DNA from: Azonexus sp. R2A61
GTDB lineage: Bacteria; Pseudomonadota; Gammaproteobacteria; Burkholderiales; Rhodocyclaceae
NCBI RefSeq assembly: GCF_021401135.1
Contig: NZ_JACBFO010000001.1
Location: 434,001 to 498,000 of the forward strand
Direction: 5' to 3'
Length of the DNA: 64,000 bases
Every line of letters begins with the position of its first letter. The stretch's first letter is position 1. Shown piece after piece: positions 46,922 through 55,131 of the stretch. Under the pieces are notes generated by a model. The model worked only from the letters and a program-made list of their open reading frames with translations. It had not been told where the DNA came from and did not search any database. Position numbers and translations under genes: made by a program.

Positions 46922-47782
46922 TTATCCTGCATGGCGCAGACGGCCGAGAATGCCTTCCAGTTGATCGAGGTCGCCGAATTCGATGGTGATCTTGCCGGCG
47001 CCTTTGCGGTTGCTGCGAATGGCGACCGCTGCGCCGACCGCATCGGCAATTTCTTCCTGCAAGCGCAGCAGGTCGCGGTCGACCGGTGCCGGTGCCGATT
47101 TCTTCGGCGGATGCGTGATCTGGTGGACCAGTCGTTCGGCCTCGCGGACCGACAGGTTTTTCTGCACGATGCGCTGGGCCACGGCAATCTGTTGTGCGCC
47201 GGGCAGCGGCAGCAGGGCGCGGGCATGGCCCATGTCCAGCTTGCCGGCCATCAACAGTTCCTGGACGGCTGCGGTCAACTGCAATAAACGCAACAAATTG
47301 GACGCGGCGGGACGCGAACGGCCGACGGCATCGGCGGCCTGCTGGTGGGTCAGGCCGAATTCGTCGATCAGCCGTTGCAGGCCCTGCGCTTCTTCCAGCG
47401 GATTGAGATTTTCGCGCTGGATGTTCTCGATCAGTGCCATCGCCAGCGCCTGCTCGTCCGGAATGCTGCGCACCAGTACCGGTACTTCGGCCAGGCCGGC
47501 CTGCTGGGCGGCGCGCCAACGGCGTTCGCCGGCGACGATCTCGTAGCGCTCGGCGCCCGGCGTGTGTTCGACGGCGCGTACCAGGATCGGCTGCATGACG
47601 CCCTGGGCCTTGATCGAGGCGGCCAGTTCGGCCAGCGATGCCGGGTCCATCTGCGTGCGCGGCTGGTATTTTCCGGGTTTCAGCCGGTCGACCGGAAGAT
47701 TGCGCAGTTCGTCCTCGGCCTTGGCGTCGCTGCCGGCGAGCAGCGCGTCCAGACCCCGTCCCAATCCCTTGAATCTGCTCAT
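46922..47782 (-). CDS. parB: Chromosome partitioning protein ParB
   Basis: A 286-residue ParB/Spo0J. The N-terminus (FKGLGRGLDALLAG) is the ParA-interacting segment, followed by the CTPase/ParB motif ERRWRAAQQAG (GERRWRA), ALIENIQRENLNPLEEA, a helix-turn-helix (LTHQQAADAVGRSRPAASN) and a C-terminal dimerisation domain. It loads on parS near the origin. No parS (TGTTTCACGTGAAACA) was found in the window. Its start overlaps the parA stop. Confidence 0.96.
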   Translation of the reverse strand: MSRFKGLGRGLDALLAGSDAKAEDELRNLPVDRLKPGKYQPRTQMDPASLAELAASIKAQGVMQPILVRAVEHTPGAERYEIVAGERRWRAAQQAGLAEVPVLVRSIPDEQALAMALIENIQRENLNPLEEAQGLQRLIDEFGLTHQQAADAVGRSRPAASNLLRLLQLTAAVQELLMAGKLDMGHARALLPLPGAQQIAVAQRIVQKNLSVREAERLVHQITHPPKKSAPAPVDRDLLRLQEEIADAVGAAVAIRSNRKGAGKITIEFGDLDQLEGILGRLRHAG

Positions 47783-48540
47783 TTGGTGGCCCTTTCGAGG
47801 ATTTCACCGGCGAGCGAGGCATAGGCCTGCGCGCCCTTCGAGTGCTTGTCGAATGCGATGACCGGCTTGCCGTAGGACGGTGCCTCGGCCAGCCGTACGT
47901 TACGCGGTACGATGGTGCGGTAGACCTTGTCGCCGAAGTGATTTTCCAGCTCGTTCGACACCTGCTGGGTCAGCGTGCTCTGGCCGTTATACATGGTGCG
48001 CAGCAGGCCTTCGATCTCCAGTCGCGGATTCAGGTGATGGCGCACCTTGCGCAGCGTCTCGACGAGGTCGGACAGACCTTCCAGCGCGTAGTACTCGCAC
48101 TGCATCGGGATCAGCACCGAATCGGCGGCGACCAGCGCATTGACCGTCAGCATGTTGAGCGCCGGCGGGCAGTCGATCAGCACGAAATCGTATTCGTCGT
48201 GGTTCTGCTGCAATGCATTCTTGAGTCGGTATTCGCGCTGCTCGAGTTCGATCATTTCGACCTCGGCGCCGGCCAGTTCGCGATTGGCCGGCAGCACGTC
48301 GAAGGTGAATTCGGTCTTGATGCACACCTCGACCAGCGAGGCGGCGCCGATCAGCAGCTGATAGACGGTCGGCAGCGCATCTTTTTTGGTGATGCCGGCG
48401 CCGGTCGTCGCGTTGCCCTGCGGATCCATGTCGATCAGCAGCACGCGCTGGCCCTCGGCGCCGAGTGAGGCGGCGAGATTGACGGCGGTCGTCGTCTTGC
48501 CGACGCCGCCCTTCTGGTTGGTGATGGCGAGGACTTTCAT
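47779..48540 (-). CDS. parA: Chromosome partitioning ATPase ParA (Soj)
   Basis: A 253-residue deviant-Walker ATPase: [19 protein letters not shown], switch [13 protein letters not shown] and [15 protein letters not shown]. It works with ParB to segregate the origin region. It overlaps rsmG at its start and parB at its end (ATGA in both cases). Confidence 0.97.
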   Translation of the reverse strand: MKVLAITNQKGGVGKTTTAVNLAASLGAEGQRVLLIDMDPQGNATTGAGITKKDALPTVYQLLIGAASLVEVCIKTEFTFDVLPANRELAGAEVEMIELEQREYRLKNALQQNHDEYDFVLIDCPPALNMLTVNALVAADSVLIPMQCEYYALEGLSDLVETLRKVRHHLNPRLEIEGLLRTMYNGQSTLTQQVSNELENHFGDKVYRTIVPRNVRLAEAPSYGKPVIAFDKHSKGAQAYASLAGEILERATK

Positions 48541-49154
48541 TGGCCCGCTTTCAGGATGATCAGGTGTCTTTCGGCGTCCAGCCCGGGTACGGCTAGCGGG
48601 ACGATGCGGTCGACGGTGATGTCGGCCGGCAAGGCGGCGATTTCGTCGTCGGGACGGACGCCCTTCATCGCCAGCCAGCGGCCGCCGGGCGCCAGCAGAT
48701 GGCGGGTCAGCTCGACGAACAGCCCAAGCTCGGCGAAGGCGCGCGAACTGATCTGGGCGTACTGGCCGGTCAATTCCTCGACCCGGGCGTGGTCGACCGC
48801 GACATTCTTCAGGCCGAGCTGGATCGCCGCCTGCTGCAGGAAGGTCGCTTTCTTCTGCACCGTGTCGACCATGCGTACCGCCAGTTGCGGCCGGGCGATG
48901 GCCAGCGGGATGCCGGGCAGGCCGCCGCCGGCGCCGACGTCGAGCAGGGCGCCGTCATTGACATGCGGCAGGATCGCCAGCGAGTCGAGCAGGTGGTGCG
49001 AAACGGCTTGTTCTGGATCGCGCAGTGCGGTCAGGTTGTAGGTCTTGTTCCACTTGAGCAGCAGGTCGCGGAAGGCGAGCAGTTGCTGCTGCGCGGCGTC
49101 GGGCAGGTCGAGGCCGAGTGCGGCCAGGCCGCTGGCGAGGGTGATCGCGCTCAT
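48537..49154 (-). CDS. rsmG: 16S rRNA (guanine527-N7)-methyltransferase RsmG
   Basis: A 205-residue methyltransferase (GidB) with SAM motif [18 protein letters not shown] and [15 protein letters not shown]. It methylates G527 of 16S rRNA; loss gives low-level streptomycin resistance. It overlaps mnmG and parA by 4 nt each, so mnmG-rsmG-parA-parB are tightly coupled. Confidence 0.97.
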   Translation of the reverse strand: MSAITLASGLAALGLDLPDAAQQQLLAFRDLLLKWNKTYNLTALRDPEQAVSHHLLDSLAILPHVNDGALLDVGAGGGLPGIPLAIARPQLAVRMVDTVQKKATFLQQAAIQLGLKNVAVDHARVEELTGQYAQISSRAFAELGLFVELTRHLLAPGGRWLAMKGVRPDDEIAALPADITVDRIVPLAVPGLDAERHLIILKAGQ

Positions 49155-51049
49155 GCGGCTTGCGACAGCTTGAAACGTTTGAGGTGAATCAGCAGCAGCG
49201 AGATCGCCGCCGGCGTGATGCCCTGGATGCGCGAGGCCTGACCGATGGTCTGCGGCCTGTGCTGATTGAGCTTCTGCTTGACCTCGTTGGACAGGCCGGC
49301 GACCGTGCCGTAATCGATATCGACGGGCAGCACGGTGTTTTCGTAGCTGGCCGACTTGGCGACTTCCTCGGCCTGGCGGTCGATATAGCCCTGGTACTTG
49401 GCGGAGATTTCGAGCTGTTCGATCACCGCTTCGTCAATCTCCGGCAGTTCCTGCGGTCGACCGTCGATTTCCAGCGAAATCAGGCTGCCGTAGGTGACTT
49501 CCGGCCGGCGCAGCAGCTCGAACAGGTTGTACTCGTGGTCGATGGCCTTGCCGAGCACGCGCTGGCAATCGTCGGCGGCGACGATCTTCGGGTTGATCCA
49601 GGTCGATTTCAGGCGTTCCTGCTCGCCGGCGATCGCGTCACGCTTGCGGCAGAAGGCGTCCCAGCGCACGTCGTCGACCAGGCCGAGCGCCCTGCCCTGC
49701 TCGGTCAGGCGCAGGTCGGCGTTGTCTTCGCGCAGACTCAGGCGATATTCGGCGCGGCTGGTGAACATCCGGTAGGGATCGGAGACGCCGCGCGTGATCA
49801 GATCGTCGACCAGCACGCCGAGGTAGGCCTCGTTGCGCTTCGGGCACCAGCCGTCGCGGCCGCGCACGTAATTCACCGCGTTGATGCCGGCGAGCAGGCC
49901 CTGCGCGGCGGCTTCCTCGTAGCCGGTGGTGCCGTTGATCTGGCCGGCGAAGAAGAGGCCGTTGATCGCCTTGGTTTCCAGCGTGTCCTTGAGGCCGCGC
50001 GGATCGTAGAAGTCGTATTCGATGGCGTAGCCCGGGCGCAGGATGTGGCAGTTTTCCAGCCCCTTGATCGAGCGTACCAGCGCCAGCTGGATGTCGAAGG
50101 GCAGGCTGGTCGATACGCCGTTCGGGTAGATTTCGTGCGTGGTCAGGCCTTCCGGTTCGAGGAAGACGTTGTGCTGGTTCTTGTCGGCGAAGCGGTGGAT
50201 CTTGTCCTCGATCGACGGGCAGTAGCGCGGGCCGACGCCTTCGATGACGCCGGTGTACATCGGCGAGCGATCCAGGCCGCTGCGGATGATATCGTGCGTC
50301 TTCTCGTTGGTTTCGGTGATCCAGCACGGCAGTTGTTTCGGGTGCTGCGCCGCGTTGCCGAGGAAGGAAAACACCGGCAGCGGATCGTCCGAGTGCTGCT
50401 CTTCCATCACCGAGAAGTCGATGGTCTTGCCGTCCAGGCGCGGCGGCGTGCCGGTTTTCAGGCGGCCTTGCGGCAGGTTCAGTTCCTTGAGGCGGGCGGC
50501 CAGCGACACCGATGGCGGATCGCCCATGCGCCCGCCGGTGTAATTCTCCAGCCCGACGTGGATCTTGCCGTTGAGGAAGGTGCCTGCGGTCAACACCACG
50601 GAATCGGCCAAAAAGCGGATGCCGAGCTGGGTGACCGCGCCGCACACCTGGTCGCCCTCGACGATCAGGTCGTCGCAGGCCTGGGCGAAAATGGTCAGGT
50701 TCGGCTGATTTTCCAGACGCGTGCGGATCGCCTGCTTGTACAGCACGCGGTCGGCCTGGGCGCGGGTGGCGCGTACCGCCGGGCCCTTCGAGGCATTGAG
50801 GATGCGGAACTGGATGCCGGCTTCGTCGGTCGCCGCCGCCATGGCGCCGCCCAGCGCGTCGACCTCGCGCACCAGGTGGCCCTTGCCGATGCCGCCGATG
50901 GACGGGTTGCAGCTCATCGCGCCGAGCGTGTCGAGGTTGTGCGTCAGCAGCAGCGTACTCGCCCCGGCCCGCGCCGCGGCGAGCGCGGCTTCGGTGCCGG
51001 CGTGGCCGCCGCCGACGACGATGACATCGAAACGGGTGGGATAAAGCAT
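49151..51049 (-). CDS. mnmG: tRNA uridine-5-carboxymethylaminomethyl modification enzyme MnmG
   Basis: A 632-residue FAD protein (GidA) with the dinucleotide motif [45 protein letters not shown] and the C-terminal [15 protein letters not shown]. With MnmE it modifies the wobble uridine of several tRNAs. ATG 51049 (MLYPTRFDV) gives the standard length; the longer open frame upstream crosses an iterated palindrome and is rejected. Location with rsmG-parAB is typical of origin-proximal DNA. Confidence 0.97.
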   Translation of the reverse strand: MLYPTRFDVIVVGGGHAGTEAALAAARAGASTLLLTHNLDTLGAMSCNPSIGGIGKGHLVREVDALGGAMAAATDEAGIQFRILNASKGPAVRATRAQADRVLYKQAIRTRLENQPNLTIFAQACDDLIVEGDQVCGAVTQLGIRFLADSVVLTAGTFLNGKIHVGLENYTGGRMGDPPSVSLAARLKELNLPQGRLKTGTPPRLDGKTIDFSVMEEQHSDDPLPVFSFLGNAAQHPKQLPCWITETNEKTHDIIRSGLDRSPMYTGVIEGVGPRYCPSIEDKIHRFADKNQHNVFLEPEGLTTHEIYPNGVSTSLPFDIQLALVRSIKGLENCHILRPGYAIEYDFYDPRGLKDTLETKAINGLFFAGQINGTTGYEEAAAQGLLAGINAVNYVRGRDGWCPKRNEAYLGVLVDDLITRGVSDPYRMFTSRAEYRLSLREDNADLRLTEQGRALGLVDDVRWDAFCRKRDAIAGEQERLKSTWINPKIVAADDCQRVLGKAIDHEYNLFELLRRPEVTYGSLISLEIDGRPQELPEIDEAVIEQLEISAKYQGYIDRQAEEVAKSASYENTVLPVDIDYGTVAGLSNEVKQKLNQHRPQTIGQASRIQGITPAAISLLLIHLKRFKLSQAA

Positions 51050-51124
51050 GGAATTCGGCCTTGCTGCAGTGCGGTAGCGGACCGCGGATTTTACGTCAGG
51101 TGGCTGAAAAATCACAGGTTTAGC

Positions 51125-51137
51125 GCGGTCGACCGCA
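51125..51137. repeat. Iterated palindrome in the mnmG/response-regulator gap
   Basis: GCGGTCGACCGCA lies in the 115-nt gap between the divergent mnmG and response-regulator genes. It matches 13 of the 14 bases of the dispersed palindrome. Confidence 0.75.
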
Positions 51138-51164
51138 GAAGCCGCGGGGTTTTTCTTGCCGGCC

Positions 51165-52901
51165 ATGACGATCTCAAGTAATTTTCCGGAAATGAATCTC
51201 TCCGCAGCCCAGGGCGCCGGCCCGCTCGACAACGAGGAAATGCTCCTCGTCCTGCATCAGTCGCTGACCAAGAAACGCGTCCTGATCGTCGATCGTCATT
51301 CGCCGGCCCGCGAATCGCTGCGTCTGATGCTGAGTGCGCTTGGGGTGACGATGGTGCACGGCGCGGGAAATTCGGCCGAGGTGATTCGCCAGGTCAAGAG
51401 CAACCGCTTCGACATCATCCTGTCCGATTTCGTGCTCGACGACGGGCGCGACGGCCAGCAATTGCTCGAAGAACTGCGCCATGCCCACCTGATCGCGCCC
51501 AGCACGGTCTACGTGATCATCACCAGCGAACGTGGCTACACCAACGTCGTGTCGCTGGCCGAACTGACGCCGGACGATTACCTGATCAAGCCGTTTACCG
51601 CCGAGCAACTGCAAGCCAGGCTGGTACGTGCGATCTACAAGAAGCATGTGCTGCGCAAGATCTACGAACAGATCGAGCGCGGTGCGCTGGAAGAGGCAAT
51701 CGACGCCTGTGACCGGGTGATCCGCCAGCAGCCGGCCTATACCTACGACGCTTTGCGGTTCAAGGGTGAACTGCTGCTGCAGTTGGGTCATGTTGATGAA
51801 GCCGAAAGCCTGTTCCGCAAGGTACTTGAGGGGCGTATCGCGCCCTGGGCGCGGATGGGGCTGGCAATGGCGTTGCGTGATCGCGGGGCGCTCGATGAGT
51901 CGGCGGCGCTCGCCGAACAGGTGCTGGCCGATGCGCCGGAATACCTGTCGGCCTACGATTTCCTGGCTGCCGTGCATGAAGCCCAGGGGCGCTTGCAGGA
52001 TGCGCAGGCGGTATTGCAGAAAGCCGCCGAAGCCTCGCCGCACAACACCCTGCGGCAGCGCATGGTGGGCGACGTGGCGGCGCGCAATTACGATCTGCTG
52101 GTCGCCGAAAAGGCCTACGGCAAGGTGATCGAGCGCAGCAAGGGATCGACGCTGCGCAGCGTCGACGATTACGCCAACCTGGCGCGCGTGCTGGTCGAGC
52201 GCGGCGACGTCGATGCATCGCGCAAGATTGCCGCCAACCTCAAGCGCGAATGGCGCGGCGACAAGCAGGCGGAACTGGCCGTGCTGCTCAACGAAAGCCT
52301 CTGTCTGGCCGCCGAGGGCGCCCCGGAAAAAGCCAAACCCTACGTCGAACAGGCGTTGACGCTGCAGCGCGAGGTCGAGGAAGAAAACGCCCTGGCCGGC
52401 AAGCATGTCTCGCAGCGTCTGGCCGTCGATCTGGCGCATGCCTGTTACGCGACCGGCATGGACGAGCAGGCGCAGCAGATCATGCGTCAGGTTGCCGTCG
52501 AGAATCACGGCGACAACCAACTGATTCACCACATCTCCAGCGTGTTCGAGAAAACCGGGCGTCAGGAGGCGGGCAACACCATGCTCGACCAGATCGGCCG
52601 GCAGGTCGGCGACCTCAACGAGCGCGGCAAGGCGGCGGCCCGCAGCGGCGATCTCGAGGCGGCGGCGCGCTTGCTGGTCGAAGCGGCCGAACAGGTACCG
52701 AGCATGCAGTTCCTGCTCGATGCCGCCAAGGCCGTTTACAGCCTGATGGATCATCGCGGCTGGGATGTCGATCTGGCCGAGCGCGCGCAGGATTACCTGC
52801 AACGGGCGCAGCGCAAGGACCGCAAGAATCCGCGCGTCGTCGCGTTGCGTCAGCAGTACATGGCGGTGGCGCGCAAGTACGGCATCGATACCGAGGCCTG
52901 A
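51165..52901 (+). CDS. Response regulator receiver domain with TPR repeats
   Basis: A protein of about 578 residues. After a short tail, residues about 35-160 form a CheY-like receiver domain: [19 protein letters not shown], phosphoacceptor aspartate in [18 protein letters not shown] and the lysine in [11 protein letters not shown]. The rest (about 170-580) is a series of TPR-like helical repeats ([37 protein letters not shown]). Output is probably protein-protein contact rather than DNA binding. No kinase gene is nearby. The start is uncertain between 51165 and 51192; neither has a clear ribosome-binding site. Confidence 0.85.
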   Translation: MTISSNFPEMNLSAAQGAGPLDNEEMLLVLHQSLTKKRVLIVDRHSPARESLRLMLSALGVTMVHGAGNSAEVIRQVKSNRFDIILSDFVLDDGRDGQQLLEELRHAHLIAPSTVYVIITSERGYTNVVSLAELTPDDYLIKPFTAEQLQARLVRAIYKKHVLRKIYEQIERGALEEAIDACDRVIRQQPAYTYDALRFKGELLLQLGHVDEAESLFRKVLEGRIAPWARMGLAMALRDRGALDESAALAEQVLADAPEYLSAYDFLAAVHEAQGRLQDAQAVLQKAAEASPHNTLRQRMVGDVAARNYDLLVAEKAYGKVIERSKGSTLRSVDDYANLARVLVERGDVDASRKIAANLKREWRGDKQAELAVLLNESLCLAAEGAPEKAKPYVEQALTLQREVEEENALAGKHVSQRLAVDLAHACYATGMDEQAQQIMRQVAVENHGDNQLIHHISSVFEKTGRQEAGNTMLDQIGRQVGDLNERGKAAARSGDLEAAARLLVEAAEQVPSMQFLLDAAKAVYSLMDHRGWDVDLAERAQDYLQRAQRKDRKNPRVVALRQQYMAVARKYGIDTEA

Positions 52902-52926
52902 TCATCCTTCTGCGGCGGCGTCGGCC

Positions 52927-52936
52927 TGCGGTCGAC
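52927..52936. repeat. Palindrome half-site upstream of ribE
   Basis: TGCGGTCGAC in the 70-nt gap between the response-regulator stop and the riboflavin synthase start. Confidence 0.6.
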
Positions 52937-52971
52937 GTGATAAAGTCCCCATTTTTTGCACGGGGTTTCGC

Positions 52972-53568
52972 ATGTTCTCTGGCATCGTCGCGGCAGTCGG
53001 CCGCATCACCCACCTGACGCCGCGGGAAGTCGGCTACCGGCTGACCGTCGAAGCCGGCAAACTGGACATCGACGATGTCGCGCTCGGCGATTCGATCGCC
53101 CACAACGGCGTCTGCCTCACCGTCGTCGGCAAGGCAGGCGCTGCCTTCCAGGTCGACGTGTCGCCGGAAACCCTGTCGTGTACCGTCGGCCTCGACGCGC
53201 CCGGTCCGGTCAACCTGGAAAAGGCGCTGCGTCTCAACGACGTGATCGGCGGCCATCTGGTGTCGGGGCACGTCGACGGCGTCGGCGAAGTGTTGCGCTT
53301 CGACCCGGTTGGTGACAACCGACTGCTGGAAATCCGGGCGCCGAAGGAAATCGCCAAGTTCATCGCGCGCAAGGGCTCGATCGTCGTCGATGGCACCAGC
53401 CTGACGACCAACGAGGTCAAGGGAACCGACTTCACCATCAACCTGATTCCGCACACGCTGGAAAACACCACGCTGAACCGCCTGCAGTCCGGCAGCAAGG
53501 TCAATCTCGAAGTCGACCTGATCGCCCGCTATTGCGAGCGTCTGCTGAGCGCCGAACGCGAGGGCTGA
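52972..53568 (+). CDS. ribE: Riboflavin synthase (alpha subunit type)
   Basis: A 198-residue protein made of two lumazine-binding barrels: MFSGIVAAVGRI...HNGVCLTV and a second half with GGHLVSGHVDGVGEV and SIVVDGTSLTTNEV. It dismutates two 6,7-dimethyl-8-ribityllumazines to riboflavin. ATG 52972 gives the canonical MFSGIV start. No FMN riboswitch is recognisable in the short leader. Confidence 0.94.
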   Translation: MFSGIVAAVGRITHLTPREVGYRLTVEAGKLDIDDVALGDSIAHNGVCLTVVGKAGAAFQVDVSPETLSCTVGLDAPGPVNLEKALRLNDVIGGHLVSGHVDGVGEVLRFDPVGDNRLLEIRAPKEIAKFIARKGSIVVDGTSLTTNEVKGTDFTINLIPHTLENTTLNRLQSGSKVNLEVDLIARYCERLLSAEREG

Positions 53569-53570
53569 CC

Positions 53571-54092
53571 TTGCCGGCACGCCTGGTCCTGCTGCTCAGT
53601 CTGTGGCTCGCCGCCTGCGCGAGCTACGACGGCCGCGGGCTGGAACCCGGCCGTGCCGACACGGCCGAGGCCGAAGCGCTGATGGGGGCTCCGGCCGTAC
53701 GCTGGCGCGAAGCCGATGGCGGCGAAACCCTGGTCTATCCGCGCGGCCCGCAGGGCATCCACACCTGGTTTCTGCGCTTCGATGCGGCGGGTCGTCTGCT
53801 GCAGCGGGAAAACGTTCTGGATACAAGGCATTTCGCCCGCATCCGGCCGGACATGACGCCCGACGAGGTGGTGCGCATCCTCGGTCCGTCGGTTGCCCAT
53901 TGGACCATCCGCTACGAAGCGCGCAACGAACTGGTCTGGGAATGGCGTTATTGCGACGACTGGAACGAACCGGCCCGCTTCAACGTGCTGTTCGATGCGA
54001 CGACCTTGCGCGTCCGTTCGACCGCGGCCGCCACCGAGGCTCTGCGCGGGGTCGACGGCATCGGCTGGTTCCGCGACTACTGCAGCCGCTAG
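53571..54092 (+). CDS. Outer-membrane lipoprotein, BamE/SmpA-like
   Basis: About 173 residues from TTG 53571, 2 nt after the ribE stop. The signal sequence ends in a lipobox (LWLAAC), so the mature N-terminal cysteine would be acylated. The rest (RADTAEAEALMGAPAVRW; RPDMTPDEVVRILGPS) has two repeats of a BamE/SmpA-like fold in which a helix precedes (M/L)GxP. No specific role is assigned. It is the last gene before ssrA. Confidence 0.75.
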   Translation: MPARLVLLLSLWLAACASYDGRGLEPGRADTAEAEALMGAPAVRWREADGGETLVYPRGPQGIHTWFLRFDAAGRLLQRENVLDTRHFARIRPDMTPDEVVRILGPSVAHWTIRYEARNELVWEWRYCDDWNEPARFNVLFDATTLRVRSTAAATEALRGVDGIGWFRDYCSR

Positions 54093-54114
54093 GCGGCGCT
54101 GCGGCCCGCCCGGC

Positions 54115-54143
54115 TTGAAAAACCCCGGTGACGCCCCCATAAT
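54115..54143 (+). promoter_or_regulatory. Sigma-70 promoter of ssrA
   Basis: TTGAAA (54115-54120), a 17-nt spacer and CATAAT (54138-54143) give a near-consensus promoter. Transcription would begin near 54150, leaving about 63 nt of acceptor piece before the T-arm end at 54212. Confidence 0.75.
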
Positions 54144-54149
54144 CCACGG

Positions 54150-54425
54150 CATGGTTGTAATTCCGGCAATCTGGAGGCGTTCTGGACAGGGGTTCGATTC
54201 CCCTCACCTCCACCCAAGGGCATTCACCGAGTGTCCTTGCGATGGGGGTGTACTGGTTTCGACAGGGCGGGCAAAGGTGCGCAGGCAACCCGAAAGGTGA
54301 CGGACGTAATCCGCACAAATCCATAAACGCCAACGATGAGCGTTTCGCTGTTGCCGCCTAATCGGCATAGCTGGGGCCGCTGAAGCCTTATTACCCAAGA
54401 CAGCCGGCGGGGACTTCGGTCCCCG
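54150..54425 (+). ncRNA. ssrA: Permuted two-piece tmRNA
   Basis: The 3' tRNA-like part comes first: T-stem AGGGG (54188), loop TTCGATT, CCCCT, then acceptor CACCTCC and discriminator A (54205-54212). A hairpin spacer follows: CAAGGGCATTC/GAGTGTCCTTG (54215-54239), an 11-bp stem with loop ACC. The 5' part starts at GGGGGTG (54244), pairing with CACCTCC and creating the G3-U70 pair read by alanyl-tRNA synthetase, then TGGTTTCGACA. The tag frame (54329-54361) encodes ANDERFAVAA and a stop. A GGGGAC-TTCG-GTCCCC hairpin (about 54408-54425) ends the gene. Permuted tmRNAs are known in alphaproteobacteria, cyanobacteria and some betaproteobacteria. The exact ends are inferred. Confidence 0.92.
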
Positions 54426-54454
54426 TCGTCACATCCGTCGCACGCTTTTCTTCC

Positions 54455-55057
54455 TCAGTGGGCGTAGCCGTCGTTTTCCCGCAGGCAGTAGCCGCGAGTC
54501 GCATGCACGCCGTCGATCTTCGTTGCCACCAGGATGCCGCTGCGTTCCAGTTGCTTGACGATACGCGAGATGGTTTCGAAGCGCAGGTCGGTGATGTCGG
54601 CGATATCGTGTCGGGTGGGTAATACGACGCGGCCGGCACCATCGGCGAGCAGTCGGGCCAGACCGAGCACGCGATCGACGGCCTGGCCGCCGCGCAGTGC
54701 GATGACCTCGGCGGCCCGTTGCTGGGCCTGTGCCAGCGAGGCCAGCAGGGAATCGCCGCTGGTCGCCGATTCGCCTTCCGGCCAGGGGCGCAGTTCGCAA
54801 TGCGTCAAGGCGCTGGCCGTGAAGGTGTAGGCGCCGAACAGCAGGGTTTCGCAGCCGAGGATGTCGCCGGCGATCGCCAGGCTGGCGAAACGGCGCTCGC
54901 CATCGGGTGTGCCCGTGTCCAGGCGGACGACGCCTTTGCCGACGCGCCAGGCCAGGCCGGTGTTGCCGCTCCGGTAGATCTCCTCGCCGGCACCGTGTTC
55001 GCGGTTGGCCCGTGTCGGTCCGGATTTCCTGCGGTCGACCGTGGAAAAGAAGCCCAT
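54455..55057 (-). CDS. Crp/Fnr-family transcriptional regulator
   Basis: A 200-residue regulator: a cyclic-nucleotide-binding-like domain (about 25-100, GEEIYRSGNTG; ASLAIAGDILGCETLL) and a C-terminal winged HTH with recognition helix DLRFETISRIVKQLE (E-SR pattern of FNR-type proteins). No N-terminal cysteine cluster is present, so oxygen sensing through [4Fe-4S] is unlikely; DNR/NnrR-like NO sensing is possible but unproven. AGGAG lies 8 nt before ATG 55057. A palindrome copy lies over codons 6-10. It follows the copper-receptor gene after 74 nt on the same strand. Confidence 0.87.
   Translation of the reverse strand: MGFFSTVDRRKSGPTRANREHGAGEEIYRSGNTGLAWRVGKGVVRLDTGTPDGERRFASLAIAGDILGCETLLFGAYTFTASALTHCELRPWPEGESATSGDSLLASLAQAQQRAAEVIALRGGQAVDRVLGLARLLADGAGRVVLPTRHDIADITDLRFETISRIVKQLERSGILVATKIDGVHATRGYCLRENDGYAH
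55030..55042. repeat. Iterated palindrome at the 5' end of the Crp/Fnr gene
   Basis: TGCGGTCGACCGT within the first codons, flanked by TTTCC and GGAAA so that the mRNA can form a stem of about 12 bp with two G-U pairs and one mismatch, just inside the coding region. Confidence 0.65.
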
Positions 55058-55131
55058 TTCAATTCTCCTGTGCCGGAAACGCAAAAACCCCGGCGCGCTG
55101 GCCGGGGTGGATACGGATCGGGGTCGCCGGG

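Noticed and set aside
46922-51049. parS site near parAB
   Set aside because: No TGTTTCACGTGAAACA or close variant was found. The site may lie outside the window.
52902-52971. FMN riboswitch before riboflavin synthase
   Set aside because: The gap is only 70 nt and has no RFN-element sequence.
54150-54216. Ordinary tRNA gene ending at 54216
   Set aside because: Only the T-arm and acceptor strand are present, without D or anticodon arms, and the other acceptor strand lies downstream in the tmRNA coding piece.
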